Below, one piece after another: positions 55,048 through 64,000 of a DNA stretch of 64,000 nt. The stretch is from positions 8,260,888-8,324,887 of the forward strand of contig CP053172.1 of the NCBI GenBank assembly GCA_014607495.2, written 5' to 3'. The notes beneath the pieces were generated by a model. The model saw only the letters and a list, made by a program, of their open reading frames with translations, was not told where the DNA came from and searched no databases. The stretch's first letter is position 1, and every line of letters begins with the position of its first letter. The translations under genes and the position numbers were made by a program. Source of the DNA: Carposina sasakii. Its lineage: Eukaryota; Arthropoda; Insecta; Lepidoptera; Carposinidae.

Positions 55048-55401
55048 AGAACGAGCAACACGGAAATAAGTTAGTTTGAACAGATTCACTAAAAAATTGC
55101 CGAAATAGTATGTGGAATTAATGAGTTTTGATTGGTACATTTTTACACTTGATTTTTTCGTACTGATATCATTGACTGTCAATCATTTAAAAATAAAAAG
55201 TGACATTGACAACCATATTGCATTAATGAGTTTTGATTGGTACATTTTTACACTTGATTTTTTCGTACTGGTATCATTGACTGTCAATCATTTAAAAATA
55301 AAAAGTGACATTGACAACCATATTGCATTAATTCGTTCATTCACCAGCTGTTGAGTGGATTGTTGTAGTACATTGAGAATTCTAACGAACCAAACATAGT
55401 T

Positions 55402-55496
55402 ATGCCTACTCCAGGGCCAGAACAGGTCACTGTAAGTGATATAAACAGTGGCAGTAGAAAGAAGCAAGTGAAAGCGAAAGCAAAAAATCACCAAAG
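55402..55496 (+). CDS. Possible first exon of the Sola-like transposase
   Basis: ATG with 31 codons and two bases (MPTPGPEQVTVSDINSGSRK...), then donor GTAAGT. The expected phase for joining exon 2 at 55678 is off by one base; an extra G in the GGGGG run at 55677-55681 would explain it. Confidence 0.5.
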
Positions 55497-55677
55497 GTAA
55501 GTTACTTGAATAATATTTGTGTGGGATGTGTGTGTATGTGTTTAGTGTGTGTGTGTTGTGTGTGTTTGTGTGCGCACGGCGACGCGTCTGTTTGTGTGTG
55601 CGCGCGCCTGTGTGTATTGGAGGATTTTGTTAGCTCCATCGATTGCTTGTTACGTAATATGTTGTTTATTGTTCCAG

Positions 55678-57419
55678 GGGGCCAGGATAAAGATCCACTA
55701 GCTGTTAACTTCAGACGACCGTGCAATCATAAAGATGCAAGTAAATTCAAGTGTTCAAAGATATCGATTGCTCTTGTCATAAAGAATCGACGTTTGCTGC
55801 ACCAGCATAACGACAAGGTGTCTCAAGACGTATACATGACGAGACTTATCGCGCCATACTGTCCGCAACGTCGTAGATTGTCACCAGCAACAGCCGACCG
55901 ACGTCGCACACCTCGGGAATTCAGCTCTTCCTATTTTTTGATCGGCAAAAGTCGTAAATGTGTATCTGTTTGTAAAAAAATGTTTATGGCCGTGTTGGAT
56001 GTCAAGGAGGGTAGAGTCAAAACTATTTCCAAGAAAGTAAACTCAGGTGGCATACCAAATGAATGTCGTGGCGGAGATCGAAAGAGTTTGAAAAGTGCTT
56101 CAAAACGTGAGAAAATATGTGAATTCATTAAAAAGATTCCTGCGACGGAATCGCATTATAACCGTAATAAGTCTAAGAGAATTTATCTCAGCTCTGAATT
56201 GAATATTGCAAAATTGAGGAATTTATACAATGCAACTGCAGAACCACAGGATAAAGTATCAAAAACAATGTTTCATAAAATTTTCTCCACAAAGTTCAAT
56301 ATCGGATTTTCTTCCCCAGCAAGTGATGCGTGTACACAGTGTATTCTTCTAAAAAATAAGGTAAAAATGGAACAGGATCTACAAGAAAAAAATAAATTAA
56401 TGATTCAAAAGAGAATCCACAAGCTGAGTGCGAACACTTTCTATCAACTGGCGAAGGAAACTCCACCAAAATCAATAAGTTTGTGTTTTGATCTTCAACA
56501 GGTCCAACCTCTTCCCAAAACTCCTGTTCAGGAGGCATTTTATGCACGGCAAGTCAGTCTGTATAATTTGTGCTTTGTAGATATGGAATCAAAAAATCCA
56601 ACATTTTATTGTTGGAACGAATGTCAGGCATCGAGGGGTGCGGAAGAGGTTGGATCTGCGTTGATTTCACATTTGTGTAGCCTTGACTATACTGATGTTG
56701 AAGTAGTTCGTCTCTTTTGCGACGGTTGCGGGGGGCAAAACAAGAATTCCCATATAATTCATAGCCTTCTGTACTGGATCACCAATAAAGCTCCCCCAAC
56801 CATCAAAGAAATCCAGATAACTTATCCTGTGCGAGGGCATAGCTTTTTGCCCGCAGACCGTGTCTTCGGTCGATTGGAGAAGCACTTGAGAAAAATTGCT
56901 GTCATTACCACAAAAGAGGATTACCATGACGTATTCTCTAAACACGGTACAGTGCGTGTACTAGGAAGTGACTGGAAATTGTTTAAAATCAAAGAATTGC
57001 AAAATCACTTTAATAAAGTGCCAAGTATCCGCGAACTTAAAAGAATACGAATTGAAAAACAACAAGGAACCCGATTCAATCAAGCGAATTGCATAGTTCA
57101 TCTACATAAACACTTTAAGTCAAATCTGTTTGATGAACCCCCGAAAAAATTGCTGAAAACTAATAAGCGTTACATCATCTACTTGAAAGAAAAACCTTTG
57201 GGGCAGGATATAAAAGCAGCCAAAAAGAAAGACGTTCGGCAGCTGCTACTTAAACAATTTGAAGAAAAATGGGCAGACGATGAAAAACTCCTGTGGTACA
57301 AAGAAATTCTGAATGAAAGCCAAAATGATTCCATTGATTATGAAGAACAAGCTGAAGATGTTGATGAAGATGAGCAGTGCAATTGCTTAGAGCACGATAC
57401 TCACACTGTAACAATATAA
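55678..57419 (+). CDS. Sola-like transposase main exon
   Basis: About 579 codons are open after the acceptor TTGTTCCAG. The frame itself is open from 55506, but the early part is GT-rich intron. Motifs visible are CNHKDASKFKCSKIS, CFDLQQVQPLP, TFYCWNECQASRGAEEVGSAL, LFCDGCGGQNKNS and GHSFLPADRVFGRLE. The conserved acids in CFD, CDGCGG and the PADRVFGRLE stretch are candidates for the catalytic triad. The C-terminus is acidic (DYEEQAEDVDEDEQ). The placement in the Sola superfamily rests on the DGCGGQN-type motif and the 4-bp target duplication and is tentative. No stop or shift is seen in this exon. Confidence 0.78.
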
Positions 57420-57586
57420 AGCATGAAATAATCAAAGTAGCTTTTACATTGTTAATTTTCAATCATTGTTCAAGATTTTTTTCATATAAAAGACTTAATG
57501 CTGCAAAAATAGTTTTATTTTTGTACTTTCATAGTTATGCATGCATTGACATTAGATACACGTGTAGGACTGGTCACAGGCGTTCT

Positions 57587-57854
57587 GATCAAAAATACTT
57601 AATTCCATATTTGACCTAATCAAAATCACTTAATTACATACGACCCGACCAAAACCACTTATTTCCAAATTTTAAATAATTAAATAAAAAAAACCAAAAC
57701 CTTTATAAGAACACAATGTAAGTATAATTATCTGGATTAACTTTGTCTTTCCGTAGCTGCCAAATTAGTAAACAAAATTTGCTTGTCCTAGGAAAAAAAC
57801 AGTTTTTATTGATTTCTGGAATAATAGCTCCGGTGGAAATAAGCACTTTTGATT
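57587..57854 (+). promoter_or_regulatory. Right subterminal motif copies
   Basis: 57587-57606 (GATCAAAAATACTTAATTCC), 57618-57637 (AATCAAAATCACTTAATTAC) and 57647-57666 (GACCAAAACCACTTATTTCC) on +. An inverted copy at 57835-57854 (AATCAAAAGTGCTTATTTCC on -) abuts the right terminus. Confidence 0.6.
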
Positions 57855-57869
57855 GGAACCTCCTCAAAT

Positions 57870-59317
57870 ACTAAGCTTGAAAAAAAGATGGCAAGAGAAT
57901 TCCTTCTATTATCTTAGGCATGGCATAATGTAATTTTCATGTTTAAGGCGGTATTTGAGATGTATTCCCAAAGTATGGAGTGACTCCATTGGAGTCATCG
58001 GGAGAATTTCTTGTGCTTTATTTCAGGCATACCTACATGCTGCAGTTCTTCAAAAATAAAGAACATACATAAATTAATATAATAATAAAAAACTTAATTG
58101 GATATAAAAGTTTCATTATTATAGAATAGTAAATTGTGAATAATAAAGACCAATATTGACACAGATATAAGAGAGTATAATTTACAAATGGGGTGACATG
58201 TTCACTGAATGTTGTCCTACCTACATACTATGACCTATAATAAAATAATAAATAATACAATTTTCGCTATCGCTTTGCTTCGGCTTTGCTATTGCTTTTA
58301 CGTAATCAGGGGGCGGGCCACTGGGGCAAAAATAGTGGGGTAAGCACGAACCTTTTTACGCTGCCTAACGCTAGCGACTCGCTAGCAAAATCTATGTGAT
58401 TTGACAGTGGGACGATAGTGTTACGGGTTATCGAGAGGTACGTGCTTACTCCTCTGCTCTCAGTGTGGGTGCAGAGGAATATTTTCCTCTGTGGTATGGG
58501 ACTATGGGCACAAGATGCAGTGTTACCGACTACTTCATACAGTTCCCTTACCACACCAAAACCTCTCATTCTGTCTAATTTTAGAACTAATAAACATCAT
58601 TGAAATATACAGCTATATCTATGTAGTTGTCTACCTATTATATGAACATTCACTGATGTTAATTTACATTTCCAAAGATATTTTACTTTTTTTTAAATAG
58701 CCTTAACTGTCCCACTGCTGGGCAATGGGACACTGAATGTACATTAATTTGTGTTATCATAAAAAAAACTAGGACTAAATTATAATTTATTCTCTTGAGA
58801 TAAGTACTATTAATTAATTCAATACATATACAATCTAATGTATGAAAGTTATTATTATATTATACAAGCTTATATCTAGTTAAGATTTTACCATAAACAT
58901 TATTATATTTTTATAAAATAATTAAGTAATGTCTAACAAATACATTACTTTGCATTATAATTGTTATTACCGTTATTGGCACTATCAAAATTATATACAA
59001 CTTAATTATTCATTTATTCCATGTTATGTGCTGTGTTGTAATATCTTTGAAAAATAAAATAAATTAATTAAAGTATTCTCATATTTATATTTCCAGAATG
59101 CTAAATTAGATTTCACCTGCTCAGGATTATTCACTGAATTTAATTTAACTAATATGTTTATTAAATCTAATTCAGAATAAAAAATAATTAATAAAGTAAT
59201 GTCAAAAGTATCTTTTGGGATATTAATTTAACACCTGTGTCAGTAACAGCCTCTAACACTTATCTCAATAATATCACACAAATTAATAAAAATAAACTTA
59301 TAGAACTAGGTACATAT
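57870..59317. other. Intergenic between the Sola-like element and ALG10
   Basis: AT-rich, no gene seen. Holds a fragment of the palindromic MITE (58265-58312) and a small foldback element at about 58339-58452 (GTAAGCACGAACC ... GGTACGTGCTTAC), a partial copy of which is at 43040-43140. Confidence 0.55.
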
Positions 59318-60763
59318 TTACCAAATAATTCTTTGTACATAATCAAAATCCTTCCATATTATCTCCTTATTGAAAAACATATAATAGGTGGCAGCATTTA
59401 ATGCTACATACCATATAAATTCTAATATAACAACCGTAAACGATGGCCTGCCAAAACGGAGTCTCAAAATAATGTACGGTATTAGGTAATATCTTACTTC
59501 TATCATCTTTTGCAATGCAACACCGAGGAAGAGACTGACTGAGAATGGTAACAAGAACGAAACACAATTTTGATCCTTCAGATTATCATATAAACTAAAG
59601 AGCAGGAATAGATACACTGGGATTGTGGCATATCTTGCAAAGTCATATTTACCATACCAACGATTCCATAAATAGAATGTGTAGTGGCGGTTATCTGCCA
59701 GCAAATACGGGTGAACCACAGTATTGAAGTGAACAACTGCTAGGAAAACAAGCCCGAGTAATATAAACTTAATCTTGTTGTTCAACACCAGTCTAAGTGT
59801 AGATGGTGCTTTGGCCAAGACATACGGTAAACCAAAAAATCCATAGAAAACTAGGAAGTATAACAATTGAGGTAAATGCAGCGACGCTTCATGAGCAGTT
59901 TTATCTCCAACTACTATTGATCCATTAACATAAACAAATGCCACAAATGCTGTCAGCAATGTTGAGTGCACAGTCAGGATTAGCAAGTCTTGTAATGTTA
60001 AGATCCTGAGGAAAGTGCCGAAACATGTGCGTAAATGATATTTCAATGCAACATACACATCATATAAACCATAATAGCGCTTAAGTTTGGAAGAATCTAT
60101 GTCTCTTGTAATTAAACTTTGCTTGCTCAATGTTATTTCGTTGATATACTTGTTACCAAATACTCTAGAGCTCTTAATGAGAATGCCCAATATCTTATGA
60201 CCAAATACCATAGCAATCCATACAATGTTAGTTTGCCTCATCAAAACACTCCAAAAGCCTAGAACAAATATTAATAATCTGTGCTTATTGGCCAAACATA
60301 ATCTTGAAAAACCCAATAAAAATGTCAATGACAGTGTATCCGTATAGTATACATTCGAAAAGAAATATAGAGGAGGCAATATCACCAAATTGAGAGCTTG
60401 CAGTATCACTTTAACTTGATTTTCCAAATTGTTGCCGTACACAAACTTTAATATTGATGTCAATAGTAGAAAATTCACAGCAGATGCTATTAAATTAATA
60501 AATCGTAAATTGTAGACACTGCAAGGGAAATATGACCCAAGAAATACTGAAGACACAAGGTACAGGCCAGGTAGTGTGGTTATTTTAGGATCCCAGTATG
60601 TCAAGTTGCCGTTACATATAAGAAGTCCTTGCGGAATATGGAAGAGCTCATCAATAACTATGTGAATGGAATCCTGGACTTTATCAAAGATGTACTTAGA
60701 TGTTATAAAGTAACCAGCTAGTACAACGAGCAAGGTGATGTAGTACTTGCTTGAATTTCCCAT
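59318..60763 (-). CDS. ALG10: Alpha-1,2-glucosyltransferase ALG10 (intronless)
   Basis: ER-membrane enzyme that adds the third and last glucose from dolichyl-phosphate glucose to the lipid-linked oligosaccharide used for N-glycosylation. 481 aa, the normal family length. The luminal catalytic segment near the N-terminus carries the ALG10 signature (VIDELFHIPQG, then YWDPKITTLPGLYL, residues about 36-70). RQTNIVW is in the middle, HPYLLADNRHYTFYLWNRW in the third luminal part, and KMIEVRYYLIPYIILR near the C-terminus. About ten or more hydrophobic segments are visible. It is one uninterrupted frame. No catalytic residue looks lost. The 5' neighbour on the other strand starts 1.29 kb away, so the two may share a divergent promoter region. 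Confidence 0.94.
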   Translation of the reverse strand: MGNSSKYYITLLVVLAGYFITSKYIFDKVQDSIHIVIDELFHIPQGLLICNGNLTYWDPKITTLPGLYLVSSVFLGSYFPCSVYNLRFINLIASAVNFLLLTSILKFVYGNNLENQVKVILQALNLVILPPLYFFSNVYYTDTLSLTFLLGFSRLCLANKHRLLIFVLGFWSVLMRQTNIVWIAMVFGHKILGILIKSSRVFGNKYINEITLSKQSLITRDIDSSKLKRYYGLYDVYVALKYHLRTCFGTFLRILTLQDLLILTVHSTLLTAFVAFVYVNGSIVVGDKTAHEASLHLPQLLYFLVFYGFFGLPYVLAKAPSTLRLVLNNKIKFILLGLVFLAVVHFNTVVHPYLLADNRHYTFYLWNRWYGKYDFARYATIPVYLFLLFSLYDNLKDQNCVSFLLPFSVSLFLGVALQKMIEVRYYLIPYIILRLRFGRPSFTVVILEFIWYVALNAATYYMFFNKEIIWKDFDYVQRIIW

Positions 60764-62053
60764 TTTTCAGAAATTCTGAAACAATAAGAGATAACCTTAA
60801 ATAATATGGCACTTGAACAATATAACATTTTCATGTATTGCAAGAAATAAAATTTTAGTCTATTATAGTTTGTATAGATGTATAGATAATTGACCATTTT
60901 AGCGATATACAATTGCTCCACATAAGAAAAATATGTTCAAATACAATAACATGCTTGTCTATGAACCAACACCTTCCTTAGTTTCTTGTTATTGATTTTA
61001 TATATTACTTACTTCACCAAAGGACAGAAAATTGGAATGTTGGATGAAATACAATTTAGTACACTGTTTTAAACATTATGAACACACAATTCGCATATAA
61101 TAAAATCATTAATTCTCTGAAAAGACGCGACCGACGCGGCTTGGCGGCATTTTTGTTTTGACAGTAGAAAAGAGCACGTTTCAAATTTCTAATATTTTGC
61201 ATTTTGCTAGCTATCCGGATAGGGCTCTTTATTCCGAAAAAAATATTATTCATAAAAAAATTACAGCTTATTATTTTATTTTCTATATAGTTTCCATAAC
61301 TCATAGTACCTATATGAGAAAATAGTTCTAAATTTCGATTTATGTGGCGGAAGACGCGGGCAACAATGTAAGTTTATTTATTGCTTTACTAATTTTAGAA
61401 CGAGGTTTTATTATATCTACAGCAAAACAAAACGCTTGACACCCCCCTTGTTTTTTTTAATTACATTTATTTCTTGTAAAATAATTACATATTTATTTTG
61501 TATTTATTTCGGTTTAGATAAAATTTTAAATTAAAAATGTTATAAGGCTCATCTATCTTTGACGTTTTTTTTTACTTTGTAATCTTAGCACGTCACTGTT
61601 CTTAATGAAATAAAATGAAATAAACTTTTGTATTAAAACGCAAAGGCCAACGATTCGTTTTAAGCATGAATCTTATAAAAACTTTAAATATATGGCAAAT
61701 AATTTTAATCTGAACACTTTAGGTACCTTAAATAACATAATCAAAGTAATAACTTATAACTTAAATTGAAAATAATACTTCAGAGTAACAAATATCTTGT
61801 GAGAAATTTGAAATAACACGGAGAATGCGTATCATTGTACGCACATCAAGTGGGGCAAATGTGAATTATGATGTCAGTCAAATCTGTCATTATTGCTTTC
61901 GTCGAGTCTATCAATGGACGGTTTGATTTGAAGATTTGAATTTATTTAATTACAATATACATACTCAGTACTCACTCCAATTAATGTATCTAGTGCTGAA
62001 CATAATTGAAATACGCAACATAAATCCTGATGTTTTTCACGTAAGAATTAATT
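60764..62053. other. Divergent spacer between ALG10 and the gene at 62054
   Basis: AT-rich 1.3 kb with a short GC-richer patch at 61115-61160. An 82-aa minus ORF (61056-61304) has no recognisable features and is not called. Promoters of both flanking genes should lie here; no TATA or initiator can be assigned with confidence. Confidence 0.5.
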
Positions 62054-62214
62054 ATGGAAGCTAACAATTTCATAGGAAAGCTTAAGGCAAACGGCACCGA
62101 AACTGATATTCATGATATAATTGAAATATCGTGCGAACACAAGAAACTTTTATCCAAAAACAATGCTAAAGATCGAGCAGCATTATCGTTAAATGTGTTG
62201 TGTATATTTTGCAG
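62054..62214 (+). CDS. Unrecognised gene exon 1
   Basis: ATG at 62054, 53 codons plus two bases, donor GTATGT. Confidence 0.7.
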
Positions 62215-64000
62215 GTATGTAGATACTTTTTAATACTATAAATTGACTGAAACTTTGCATCTCTTTCAAGTAAAGGTTTGATGAAGGTTTTATGTTTTAC
62301 AGAAATCTAGACAAAGTGCCGACTTGGAAAAACAAAATTGATAGCAATGCATTAATAACGCTATGTATAGATTGTGTAAAAGAAACGAAAGTACTAGAAA
62401 AAAATGAACAAATAAAAATTCTTGCTTGCATCTATCATATTCACAAGCACATGATTAGACAGGTAAGAAAAGTCTCTATAATGATGTTTAGAAGTAAAAC
62501 GAGGTATTTAAGTGTTATTCTATGATATAATTTGACATATAATCTATCACATATAATAAAATTGTGATCCATTATGTTTGTGCATTAAGTTGTGGGCAGT
62601 TGAGATAGTCGAAGTGGCTGGACAAAACTGGCTAGAAAAAGGAAAGGACAGAGGAAAGTGGAAAGAGTTGGAGGAGGCTTATACCCAAGCGGGGTCCACT
62701 TAGTTTAGCTAGAATTTCAAAGAAAATATGTAATAACCATAGAACTAATTGGAATAAATAGCTTTATTATTATTATTATTATGTTTGTGCATGCTAAACT
62801 CAGAAATGGCTTAACCGATTTTGATTCAGTTTCCAGGAATATGTTGTAACAGGTCCCACTTAACATATAGGCTACTTTTTATCCGGGGAAAAGGTTTTTA
62901 TCCTGGATAATTTCGACATTTTGTTTTTTCTACAAGTCCACGCGGACTGAGTCAGAAATAACTGAATTGTTGTATAATAATTTCTAGAACTGACTACAGA
63001 CAGATGTGTGCAAAATAACTAAGTATTCAGACTTATGCTGGGCCAAATGTTCTGAACAGATTTTTGTATGTTTTAGGACACTCCATTACAACCTGAGCTA
63101 GTTCTCAAGCTATCTACCGTGCCATTTGAAAGTGAAACCAAAGATTTGCTCAAAGAATACGCTAAAACATACTGGAACATCATTGCTGATAGGATAACTT
63201 ACATTGAAAGGTTGAAGACCCTAAAGCTAGCCATAATCAAACTGTTACCCAAACTTTTAGACGATGTACTTAAAGTTATACAGATTTATGATACAGTTCA
63301 ATTTTGTGCCAACATTTTAACGTTTACAATAAAGAAACTACACTACCTATACAGTGATAAATATAATAAAGAGCTCAACAATGCTTTTGCGACAATATTC
63401 AGAAGTTTAGGCTCTGAAAAATGAGGTAAACTTATTCAAAAAGTTAACTGATGATGAGATGCTGGATTTGTATATTAAATTTAATGATTGTTTGTATGTA
63501 ATAGCGGAAAATGCTTCAAAAGCGTCCTTCAAAGATGCAGCTCTTAATGTTGCAGTGCGGTCATGCGTCTCATTTTTAGGTCACAAACCGGATATGTTCC
63601 ACTGCTTGCAAACTTTTTATATGAACTCCTTGTGTAGTATATTAACAGATCAAGTAAACATAACATTTACGGATACATGTCTGAACAGTTTAGTAATGTC
63701 ATGTGAAACTACAGAGAGATTGGGCTATTCTAAAGCTATGAGGGCAACATATCCCTATATCGGCCAGTTTTTAAGACTGTACATAGAATTTCATGTGACG
63801 AATTGTGAAAAACTGAAATGGAATAGTTATTTCACTGTGGAGGTGCAGGAATCATGTCTAAAATTAATCAAGGTTTTAGTTAAAAAGATGAGAAGTACAC
63901 CACAGTTTTTGAAATGTGAAAACTGCAACGTCAAGTCAGGGCTACATGATGCTTTACGTATATTATTTCTTGTCAAACATTTCGTCTCCATATCATTGTC
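62054..64000 (+). CDS. Unrecognised host gene, 5' part, with apparent frameshift
   Basis: Three exons are visible: 62054-62214, 62303-62462 and 63077 to the window end. Borders are GT/AG with matching phases. The protein starts MEANNFIGKLKANGTETDIH, is rich in Leu, Lys, Ile and Cys, and looks all-helical, like a repeat-type scaffold. I do not recognise the family; large helical-repeat proteins such as the separase N-terminus are only a guess. Exon 3 reads FRSLGSEK and stops at 63422-63424. The next frame continues open from GCT at 63411 (ALKNEVNLFKKLTDDEM) to 64000 with the same character. One extra G at 63410-63411 accounts for this: sequencing error, or a real disruption. Confidence 0.7.
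62303..62462 (+). CDS. Unrecognised gene exon 2
   Basis: Acceptor ATGTTTTACAG, donor GTAAGA; encodes NLDKVPTWKNKIDSNALITL and on to IHKHMIRQ. Confidence 0.75.
62590..62779 (+). repeat. RTE-type LINE C-terminal fragment
   Basis: Reads VAGQNWLEKGKDRGKWKELE then EAYTQAG and a stop, as at the end of RTE LINE ORFs, followed by an ATT repeat tail. It lies in intron 2 of the unrecognised gene. Confidence 0.7.
62780..62955 (-). repeat. Interspersed lepidopteran repeat, reverse
   Basis: Same family as 4618-4815 (CAGGTCCCACTTAACATATA ... CCACGCGGACTGAGTC). Confidence 0.65.
63077..64000 (+). CDS. Unrecognised gene exon 3 (runs off window)
   Basis: Acceptor GTATGTTTTAG. Two open stretches (63077-63421 and 63411-64000) are joined by a +1 shift at 63410-63411. 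Confidence 0.7.

Larger units (their letters stand above)
54869..57865 (+). mobile_element. Complete DNA transposon, probably Sola-like
   Basis: A 2997-bp element with short inverted ends GAGGAGGTACCAATCAAA / GAGGAGGTTCCAATCAAA and a 4-bp target duplication AAAT (54865-54868 and 57866-57869). It carries one long transposase-like ORF and seven copies of a 20-bp subterminal motif (three left, four right). A 104-bp segment is tandemly duplicated at 55120-55329. Confidence 0.82.

Overview
The window is insect DNA and most probably from a moth or butterfly. It is AT-rich, its host genes have short exons split by long introns, and the introns are packed with short repeats of the 'cccgcgacttcgtccgcgtg' kind common in lepidopteran genomes. 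The omega glutathione S-transferase also resembles the silkworm type. No bacterial genes, operons or CRISPR arrays are seen.

Four host genes are supported. (1) An omega-class glutathione S-transferase on the + strand, six coding exons, 2904-13681, 241 aa. (2) A PAP2-type phospholipid phosphatase (PLPP4/5 type) on the - strand, six coding exons, 54073 down to 42816, 275 aa. (3) ALG10, the last glucosyltransferase of N-glycan precursor assembly, intronless, - strand, 60763-59318. (4) The 5' part of an unrecognised gene on the + strand from 62054, running off the window and carrying an apparent 1-nt frameshift. ALG10 and gene 4 diverge from a shared 1.3-kb spacer.

The rest is mostly mobile DNA. 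A truncated Ty3/gypsy-like element fills 1-2395. A complete copy of the same family lies at 26928-31934 (- strand) with two identical 437-bp LTRs and a 6-bp target duplication. This family is unusual: gag starts inside the LTR, the coding region joins gag-protease-partial RT to a second protease and an integrase tail, and its 3' region carries arrays of small hairpins with conserved GGA-containing loops on changing stems. A complete GC-rich jockey-like LINE (32557-39053, 12-bp target duplication) lies next to it. From 14.2 to 23 kb there is a head-to-tail series of jockey/X-element-like units that keep ORF1 pieces but no reverse transcriptase, partly multiplied by a 1.8-kb segmental duplication.

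DNA transposons include a complete Tc1/mariner element of the DD41D type with about 610-bp terminal repeats (8180-10827, in a GST intron), a related broken transposase (16.0-16.6 kb), and a complete element with 4-bp target duplications, seven copies of a 20-bp subterminal motif and a Sola-like transposase (54869-57865). Several TA-flanked MITEs and a hAT-type MITE with an 8-bp target duplication are also present. A 410-bp A-tailed retroposon occurs twice, each copy with its own 13-14-bp target duplication.

Exon borders were set by hand from GT/AG sites, reading phase and family resemblance; no alignment was run.
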